From Carya illinoinensis (lineage: Eukaryota > Streptophyta > Magnoliopsida > Fagales > Juglandaceae), in assembly GCF_018687715.1 (NCBI RefSeq), contig NC_056759.1, positions 32,544,885 to 32,608,884 on the forward strand: DNA of 64,000 nt, read 5' to 3'. Under the pieces are notes generated by a model. The model worked only from the letters and a program-made list of their open reading frames with translations, ran no database searches and was not told where the DNA came from. Both the position numbers and the translations under genes were made by a program. Shown piece by piece: positions 56,545-64,000 of this stretch. Each line of letters opens with the position of its first letter. The stretch's first letter is position 1.

Positions 56545-57628
56545 TCAGTCTATATGCGCCTTCATATCTGTCATCATTGTATCAACCCAAGCAGGTCGCA
56601 CATCCCCAGTAGATGTAACTCCCGACTGCTGACTAGTACTCGCCAACGGGCGAGCAACATCAGCCCCAGACTCAGTCGGGGGAACAAGATCTGGCGTAGG
56701 ACCAGACTGACGCCGAGCTAAGCCTCTCCCCTGTCCAATGCTCCGGCGGTGTGTGGTTATGTCGATGGGGCTCATCTGGTTTATCACCATCTCCTCCGCC
56801 TGGAGTGGCACTCCCCGGACTAGTAATAAGCGGCTGATGATGACTCCGTACGGGAGATTATCCGTGGTAACGATGTTGGCCTTGTAACGAATCCGCTCAA
56901 ATATAACAAGGGGCAAGTCAATGGGCTCACCGTGCCAAGCCAATCAGGAACTGTGCACGAGCTCGACTGAATGTGCTCTTATGTGCCACCGGGTCTACAT
57001 TTGTTGCAACAAAAATGTGCAACATGCGAAAGAAAGGCAGCAGCTGATTCTGGCTGAATGAGTTCGGCCTATTGAGCTTTGTGCGGTCCGTGCCAGTAAG
57101 GATGTAGAAATCCTAGTCCCGCTCATCATCACCAACCTCAGCAGCAATAGGATCGCCCTCGGGTCGATCTTCTTCATGAGTGGGCATAAACTCAACAAGG
57201 CCCGAAGATGAAGCAGAAGCGGCTGGATCTGCCTCGAATATGTCCGGGGAAAATGCAGCTGCTATGTCACCAGCCTGAGCAGCTGTCGACTCAGGTAGTA
57301 TACGCGGAATCTGGAGTAAGTCGGCGAGAACATCCGCCGAGAACTGAAATTGTACACCACGTACACTGAGAGTATGGGATGATGCATCATTAGGCATGGT
57401 GGTCATCCCAATGTAAAACTCTCGAACCGTTGTGGGGTAAATCTTTCCCCTCAATGTGCATATGGGGCCCCAGCCTCTGGTGATGAAGACGTCTCTCAGC
57501 ATCTTCTGCTCCCAACTGAGCTCATCAAACTCATTAATGAGGATTTCTCGTTCCCCCATAACAGTTCGTGCCCCCAGTCGAGCAATGTCCGGATTGCCTC
57601 CATCCCTCCCTCGCTTCCTTGTCGTCAT
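56545..57628 (-). pseudogene. Plant transposon-protein-like ORF (Transposase_32/PF20167-like) in CACTA
   Basis: The frame from 57628 (MTTRKRGRDGGNPDIARL) carries ELSWEQKMLRDVFITRGWGP, TVREFYIGMTTMP and VRGVQFQFSADVLADLLQIP, the layout of the family annotated as putative plant transposon protein. It stops at TAG (complement of 57113-57115), but the same frame continues with DFYILTGTDRTKLNRPNSFS and LLPFFRMLHIFVATN. A one-base shift near 56940 then leads to the last frame (56943 to 56545) with EPIDLPLVIFERI, DNLPYGVIISRLLLVRGVPL. The family's function is unknown. It is transcribed away from the transposase. The family assignment is from memory of the motif style and is moderate. Confidence 0.55.
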
Positions 57629-57854
57629 ATACTGAGCTATATCCTGAAAATTAAAAAAATATATAAGTTATAACTTTTAAAAAAAATGATTATAATCACA
57701 AATACATACGTATTATGACATATATGGATTATACAGAAAATTAAGATATCATCCTTATAAATTTACATAATTTTGCCAGTAAAACTTTTAAATAATTTCA
57801 CTTTTTCAATATATAAAATAATAATAATAAAAAGAAAAAATATAAAAATATTTT

Positions 57855-58250
57855 AATAGGAAACGTTCGAACGTTATTGAAAGTACGTTCGCACGTTAAA
57901 ATAGGTGCGAATTTACAAAGTTGATACGTTCGGATGTTTTTATCGAACGTTTCATTCAAACGTTCGATAAAAACGTGCGAATGAGTTCATTACGTCTGAA
58001 CGTATTATATAAACATTCGAACGTAATGAATTTGAACCGTCATACGTTCCAACGTTCTTACTAGCCGAAGAAGACCAACGGTTTACGTTCGAATGTTTTA
58101 TCCAACGTTCTGTTAAAGCGTTGGATAAAAACATTCGCACATAAAAATAATACGTTCGCACGTTACAATATAACGTATGAACGTAAAGAATACCAAAGGT
58201 CACACGTTCGGACGTTGTGTCGTGACGTCCGAACGTTACGACACAGAATC
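57855..58250. repeat. CACTA CpG palindrome cluster 2 with two hairpins
   Basis: Many acgttcgaacgt-type motifs occur, including a perfect 12-bp palindrome at 57863-57874. Two long imperfect inverted repeats are embedded: 57929-57952 with 57958-57981 (24-nt arms, two mismatches, 5-nt loop), and 58090-58107 with 58119-58137 (18-19-nt arms). The minus-strand open frame across this region is a by-product. Confidence 0.8.
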
Positions 58251-58617
58251 GCTGAGTTGACTCAGCCATTACCGAAAGCTTCAAAACGCATGTTTCGAAG
58301 CCACAAACAACCAAAATAAGCATTTATATACAGTGGGGAATGTTTCTACGGTCCTATTTTATCAATTTACTGCGAATGGTGGCCTGAAATGCAAGTTTTA
58401 TAACCGGCCTACGGTGGGTTTCGAATTTTTGAAACCCACCGATTAAAAGCAAGGAAATAGAAGAGGGAGAGGGCACATTACCTTTTAGTGACGGTTGCGG
58501 TGGCGGATGGCGACGGTTGCGACAGCTTGCGTGGCGGAGAGGAAGAGAGAGTTTGAGTTTTATAACCGGTTTCGTACAAGTTATGGCCTAGAAACCGTCG
58601 TGCCTGGCCTTACATAC
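58251..58617. other. CACTA internal spacer
   Basis: No gene is seen. It contains moderately GC-rich text (gtgacggttgcggtggcgg) around 58490-58520 and a duplicated phrase ataaccggcctac / ataaccggtttcg near 58400 and 58562. Confidence 0.5.
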
Positions 58618-58830
58618 AGTTAACGTGCGAATGTTAATTAATTAACATTCGGACGTTAACTGCACATGCTAACGTTATGTAGATTACGTTCGGACTTAGA
58701 ATCATACGTGCAAACGTATAACTTGTACGTTCGGAGGTTGTGTTAACATGCGAACGTATAACGTATAAGTTCGGATGTTAATCAAAACGTCCGAACGTTT
58801 TAGTTATAACATTCGAACGTTTTTACACTA
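58618..58830. repeat. CACTA CpG palindrome cluster 3
   Basis: Motifs such as aacgtgcgaatgtt, acattcggacgtt, acgtccgaacgtt and acattcgaacgtt occur roughly every 25-40 bp. Confidence 0.75.
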
Positions 58831-59600
58831 TATATTATATAATATATAATATTATATACGTATAATATACGTATATTATATAGTATATAGTGTTAATAGT
58901 GTATATAGCGTATACTATATACTGTTATACGTGTATATAGTGTATTACACTTTATAGTATATAGTATATTACACTATATACTATATAGTGTATACTATAT
59001 AGTGTTATATAGTATGTAGTGTTAATACGTATATAGTGTTATATACTATACTATATATTACACTATATTTGTAGTATATATACTATATTATATACAAGTA
59101 GTATATATAACATAGTACTAGTAGTATATTATATCTATAATATATTTACTATATAATATATTATACTATATTATATAGTTATTATATATAGATAACATAC
59201 TATATAATACTTATACTATATTGTAGACTATAATATAGATAATATATTATATAATACTTATACTATATTATCTAATAACTATATTACTTTAATATAGTTA
59301 TTAGATATACTATATTAAAGTATACTATACTAGGATAATATACAATTTTTCCTATATAATATATTATAATATACTTGTTATAACTATAATATATAATATA
59401 CTTATTATATTATAGTTATAATATAATATATATTTTATATTATTAGTTAATATAAAGTTATAATATATATATATAGTACGTTCTTATATAATACTTATGT
59501 TACATATATTATAATTGGTACAAATTATATATTAATTAATATTGTATAATTTATAATTTAATATATAAATATATTATGAGGAATATACTAAATTCTATTA
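58831..59600. repeat. TA-rich palindromic stretch
   Basis: Almost pure A/T built from tatagtgtat, atatagtata and similar words. It is self-complementary over long spans and has very few C or G. It holds no gene. Confidence 0.85.
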
Positions 59601-59619
59601 TGTAAATAATAATATTTAC

Positions 59620-59882
59620 ATTCGAACCTTCATGCGAAACGTTCGGACGTTATAATAAATTCGGAGGGAAATTTCCCACTTAAACCAAATTTGCACAATA
59701 CGTTCTAACGTACTATATAAACGTTCGAATATTATTGACGAATACGTAAGATGGAGAATCATACGTGCGAACGTACTGTATAATTGCTGGGCGGGATAAT
59801 TATACGTTTGAACGTTACTGCTTAAACGTTCGCACGTAAAATGAAACGTTCGGACGTTCATTAATGAACGTCCGAACGTTAA
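59620..59882. repeat. CACTA CpG palindrome cluster 4 with a 36-bp perfect palindrome
   Basis: Acgttcg-type motifs recur and culminate in a perfect 36-bp palindrome at 59845-59880 (left half aacgttcggacgttcatt, right half its exact reverse complement, no spacer). It lies just upstream of a GA-rich leader-like stretch (59930-60055) and 1.8 kb from the transposase start. Confidence 0.85.
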
Positions 59883-61709
59883 TTGCATAACAAGCAGAAA
59901 ATAAAACATTTATGCTTTCCTCCGTGCGTGTTAGAGTGAGAGACAGAGAGTTTTAGAGAGAAGGAGCTGGGAAGTGGAAAGGTTTGGAGAGACAAAGAGA
60001 GTTTTAGAGAGAGGAAGAGAAGAAGTTGAGGGTTATAGTGAGAGAGAGTTTGCAAAGGTATAGTTTTAAGCATTAAGGTAAATAATATTCCTCATTTTTT
60101 ATTTGTAATTTACATGATAATTATCAATGTTTTGTTTCATATATATTTAACTAACTAGTATTGTGTATTTTTTGAAGGATCATTTGTTGTGAATTGTTGA
60201 AAAGTTGTGATTTTTGAAGAAGAATTTATTTAAAGAACAAGGTATATGTACTAAACTCTATTGTTACATTTTATTGTGGATTTAATTTGTGATATAAATT
60301 GTGTTGTTTGGATGAATTCAAAAGAAAAATTATTGTTATTGAATATGTTTATTCTTAATGTGATAATGTTTTAGTATAGTGTATGTTTTTGAATAATAAT
60401 TATTTGTAAATTTATGTGTCTATTTTAGTAATTTGTTGTGATAAAAGAATATATATAACAATTTCGATAAAAAATAAATAGTGTGATTATTTGTGTAAAA
60501 ATAAAAATAAATAGTATATAATTTATAATAACGATAATTATAAATTATAATATTACAATTAAAACTATTATCTATATAATTAGTTAAATAACTAATATAA
60601 TAAATTATCATATATTACTAAGTGTCAATTATAAGGCATAACTATATAGTATATATAAAAATTCCTATTACTAAAATTATAATATAAATAAGTATTATAA
60701 AATAATAATTCCTAAAAATCTAATAGCTCAATAATCCTAAATATTTTATCTAATAATATATAGTATAGTGTTATTAGTATCAATCCATAATAATAATTAT
60801 CATGTAATGTATAGTATTAAAAAAGGATTAATAAGAAATAGATAAGTAATTATAATAATAATTACTTATTTAATAATAAAAATTATTATAATAATTATAA
60901 TAATTTTGGCAATAATAGTAATAATTATATAATAACTGATAACAATTAAGTGTTATCAATATATAGTATAACTAGTAATTATAATCTAATTTACTATATA
61001 TTATATTAAATACGAAATAATTAAGTAAAAATTGTTATTTTATGCTATATAATAACAAGTAAAATATAAGTATTATCAGTAACTTATAATAGTAATTATA
61101 AGATATTTTATAGTAGTGTTATATATTATATAGCTGATAATAAGTATAATTTGTTATTAGGAATTATATAAGTCTACAAATAATTTCTAAGTGTTATCAA
61201 TCATTAATAATATAAATATTATTAGTACATCGGGGATAATTCAAACAATGTGCGCTAATATATTTGTAGACTTTTTTGTTAGATATTGTATAACATTGCA
61301 TAAATAACCTTAGACCCGTTTGGGAATTAGTGTACATTTAGGTGTACATTAATTCCTGAATTGTCCAGTGTGGATAGTTTGAGATTATATTATCTGTATT
61401 GCACATAAACGTTATTCCTATTTTGAACGTTTAGTATGAAGTTTCGGTGTCTTCCTCATTTGTTCTTCAGGTATACTATTCTTAGGGTCATAATCCCTAT
61501 ATGTGAACATGTATACTTGGAGAACTATGGGGAAGTGCTGTCGAAATTTTTACTAACGTTCAAAGTAGTAGAGTGACGGGACTTGTGCAATATGGAGAAT
61601 ATAATCTCGAATGGGATAGGACCAACTACCTTGAGAAAAAGTACTTTGAACATGATATATCATGACATGCATGTGTATTTAACTTTTCCATATATTACTA
61701 AAAAATTAG
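59883..61709. other. Presumed transposase leader and AT-rich spacer
   Basis: A purine-rich stretch with gagagagtt words (59930-60055) could be a 5' UTR. From 60060 to about 61250 the sequence is very AT-rich and has no ORF. 61250-61709 is of mixed composition and again without a supported frame. An intron-containing leader is possible, as in other CACTA transposase genes, but it cannot be fixed here. Confidence 0.4.
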
Positions 61710-61721
61710 ATGTTTTTAGAA

Positions 61722-64000
61722 ATGGATAAAAGTTGGATGTGTTTACGCGATAGACTTGGAAAAGATTACATACCCTATGCGCGTGGAGTAAGGGCCTTCA
61801 TTGATTTTGCAAAGGCCTCTGCTGATAGTCGTGGTTACATTAAGTGTCCATGTCGAGGTTGTAAAAATTTGTGTGCGATAGGATTGGATGAAGCTGAAAG
61901 TCATATATTTGTGAACGGTATGGATTTGGGGTATACTCGATGGGTACTGCCTGGTGAGCCGTATGCTGAATCAGCGGCTGACTTATTTAGTCAGTGGGAA
62001 AATTTGCGGCACGTGGATGATGATTATGAGCGAGATGAGATGGAGGAGATGTTGAGTGACATTGGAGCTGGAATGTTTATGGATGAGGTTGACGACAATG
62101 GCTCAAGTGGGCGACGGAATGATTCAGATAATTTTCCAAAAATGTGGGAAGATGCAAAGCGTAAGCTTTATCCAGGTTGTACAAAACATTCTAAAATGTT
62201 GTTTATTGTGCGGTTGCTTCACATAAAATCATTGTGTGGAATGTCAACCAAAGCAATTAACATGGTATTAGACTTATTTAACGAAGTGCTTCCCGAAAGA
62301 TCTGCATTGCCAAAGAACTTTTATAAAGCGAAACAGTTGAGAAAGGGATTAGGGTTTGAGTATAAGTCCATACATGCGTGCAAGAATGATTGTGTTTTAT
62401 TTTGGAATGAGAACGAGGAGAAACAAGCATGTCCTGTATGCGGAGAGTCGAGGTGGAAGGATAAGAAAAGCGTGCCGGTTAAAGTATTGCGATATTTCCC
62501 ATTGAAACCCCGGTTGCAAAGATTATACATGTGTAAGAAAATAGCTCACGATATGAAGTGGCACAAAGAGAAAAGAGTTCAAAATGATGGATTTATGAGG
62601 CACCCTGCTGACTCACTTGCGTGGCAATCTTTCGATAATCAGTATCCAGAGTTTGGGATAGAAGCAAGGAACGTGCGTCTCGGACTCACAACTGATGGAT
62701 TCAACCCTTTTGGAAATATGAGTACAAGTTATAGCACTTGGCCTGTAGTGTTGATTCCGTACAATCTTCCACCATGGAGGTGCATGAAGGCGCCCAACTT
62801 TTTGTTAACTTTGCTTATCCCCGGCCCGAGATCACCTGGGAATGACATTGACGTATATTTGCAGTCGTTGATTGAAGAGTTTAAAGAGTTATGGGAAGCA
62901 AGCATCAGAACTTATGATGCATCCACATCAACAACTTTTCAAATGCATGCTACGGTAATGTGGACGATAAATGACTTTCCGGCATATGGGAATCTTTCCG
63001 GCTGGAGTACTAAAGGAAAGTTAGCGTGTCCGACGTGTAATAAAAAAACTACTAGTGAGTGGTTAAAATATTCTCAAAAGTTGTGTTTCATGGGTCATCG
63101 ACGTTATCTACGAACAAATCATGCATGGAGAACAGAATCCGCTAAGTTTGATGGATGAGTAGAAGATAAAATTGCGCCAAATGAGTTGTCTGGGGAAGAG
63201 ATCCTGGAACAATTGGTACATGTGGCAGCGAACAATTTTGGCAAAGGTCGGGGAAAGAACAAGAGAAAACGAGGCGTAGCAGAATTGAATTGGACAAAGC
63301 GTAGTATTTTTTTTGAGTTGCCGTATTGGTCGTCCTGCATGTTGCGACATAGTTTGGATGTAATGCATATTGAGAAGAATATTTGTGATAATATACTAGG
63401 TACATTGATGAGCATCAATAAAAAGACGAAAGATATGATTAAGACAAGGAAAGATCTTGAGAGAATGGGAATTAAACATAATTTGCATTTACGAGTGGAA
63501 GGTGAGAGGGTGGTCATGCCGCATGCATGTTTTACAATAACAAGGGAGGAGAGGATGGACTTCTGCAAATGGTTACAAGGTGTGAAATTGGCAGATGGTT
63601 ATGCTTCAAATATCAGTAGATGCGTAAGCCATGATGACTAGAAAATTGGTGGATTGAAAAGTCATAACTGTCACGTATTTTTGCAGAAGTTATTACTGGT
63701 GGGAATTCGTGGGAAGCTAACATCTGCTGTACGTGTTGCCAAAACTGAACTATGTATGTTTTTTAAGGATTTGTGTGCTCGGTAGTGAAGCGAGATATGC
63801 TGCAGAAATTGGAAGAAGACATTGCTACTATACTATGTAAATTTGAGCAAATCTTTCCACTGTCATTTTTTGATGTCATGGTCCATTTAGCAATACATTT
63901 ACCCCGGGAGATCATGTTGGGTGGACCGGTACAGTTCCGTTGGATGTATCCAGTTGAAAGATATTTACGTCAACTGAAGTGCACTGTTGGGAATAAAGCC
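61722..64000 (+). pseudogene. CACTA TNP2-type transposase, broken and incomplete
   Basis: I prefer the ATG at 61722 (MDKSWMCLRDRLG) over 61710, because family members start MDKSWM. The transposase-associated N-terminal domain (YARGVRAFIDFAKA, CPCRGCKNL) is followed by a spacer with acidic residues. The TNP2/Transposase_21 domain then follows: SIHACKNDCVLFWNENEEKQ, CPVCGESRW, LRYFPLKPRLQRLYMCKKIA, DSLAWQSFDNQYPEFG, RNVRLGLTTDGFNPFGNM, STWPVVLIPYNLPPW, MWTINDFPAYGNLSGW. TGA at 63156-63158 and TAG at 63639-63641 interrupt the frame, and a frameshift occurs near 63776. After it come FFDVMVHLAIHLPRE, GGPVQFRWMYPVERYL, running off the window. It would bind CACTA termini and cut DNA. Confidence 0.92.

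Larger units (their letters stand above)
55932..64000 (+). mobile_element. CACTA (En/Spm) DNA transposon, 5' part, running off the window
   Basis: It starts CACTACAACAAATATGGC at 55932 and includes subterminal repeats in both orientations (gtgacagttt / aactgtcac), palindrome arrays, a minus-strand ORF relic and a TNP2-type transposase on the plus strand. The right end lies beyond 64000. The insertion point is confirmed by copy A, which lacks it. At least 8.07 kb is present. The transposase is broken by two stops and a frameshift in the visible part, so this copy is not autonomous. Confidence 0.9.

Noticed and set aside
57952..58323. 123-codon minus-strand frame
   Set aside because: It spans the palindrome/hairpin cluster and its peptide only reflects repeated motifs.
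56040..59882. Regularly recurring acgttcgaacgt motifs considered as a CRISPR-like or satellite array
   Set aside because: Spacing and orientation are irregular, the motif is short and palindromic, and the context is a plant CACTA transposon.

Overview
The window is nuclear DNA of a flowering plant, most likely a woody eudicot. The evidence is a G-type lectin (S-domain) receptor-like kinase, AT-rich intergenic DNA, and plant-type transposable elements: Ty1/copia and Ty3/gypsy elements primed by initiator tRNA-Met, L1-type LINEs with a DUF4283 ORF1 and a C-terminal RNase H, hAT and CACTA transposons and MITEs. The species cannot be fixed from the sequence. I see no intact single-copy host gene. 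Almost everything recognisable is a transposable element or a broken gene.

Layout. 1-3370: a repetitive block (copy A) holding a MITE interrupted by a solo LTR; parts recur at 39443-41127 (copy C) and 54286-55931 (copy B). 3815-13217, minus strand: a dead S-domain receptor kinase, split by a gag-only LTR element (4511-6736) and by a degenerate copia element (7578-12482), with a full-length LINE (13299-18944) beside its truncated 5' end. 19145-21233: a non-autonomous hAT element. 21348-21460: a CACTA-type MITE. 22504-32350: a MITE whose centre holds a complete, young Ty3/gypsy element (22714-32187; Tekay/Del-like chromovirus). 32351-44937: mostly unassigned AT-rich DNA, with a candidate gypsy LTR, a 118-122 bp tandem repeat, copy C and a GC-rich CATGCC-type repeat. 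44938-49615, minus strand: a decayed second LINE. 50754-50918: a calmodulin-like EF-hand gene fragment. 52414-52550: a long CT microsatellite. 52750-53733: a non-autonomous hAT with a perfect 8-bp target duplication. 55932 to the window end: a CACTA (En/Spm) transposon inserted into copy B. It carries a broken TNP2-type transposase, a divergent minus-strand ORF relic, and unusual arrays of CpG-rich palindromic motifs.

Relative ages can be read from hand-counted LTR divergence: gag-only element about 6-7%, copia about 2%, gypsy about 0.65%. The gypsy element is the only one that looks fully competent. Its gag and pol lie in different frames, but a 98-nt GT...AG interval at the gag-protease junction would fuse them exactly if spliced, while unspliced RNA would stop just inside the interval and give Gag only. 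That possible splice-controlled Gag/Gag-Pol switch, and the palindrome arrays of the CACTA element, are the two observations most worth following up.
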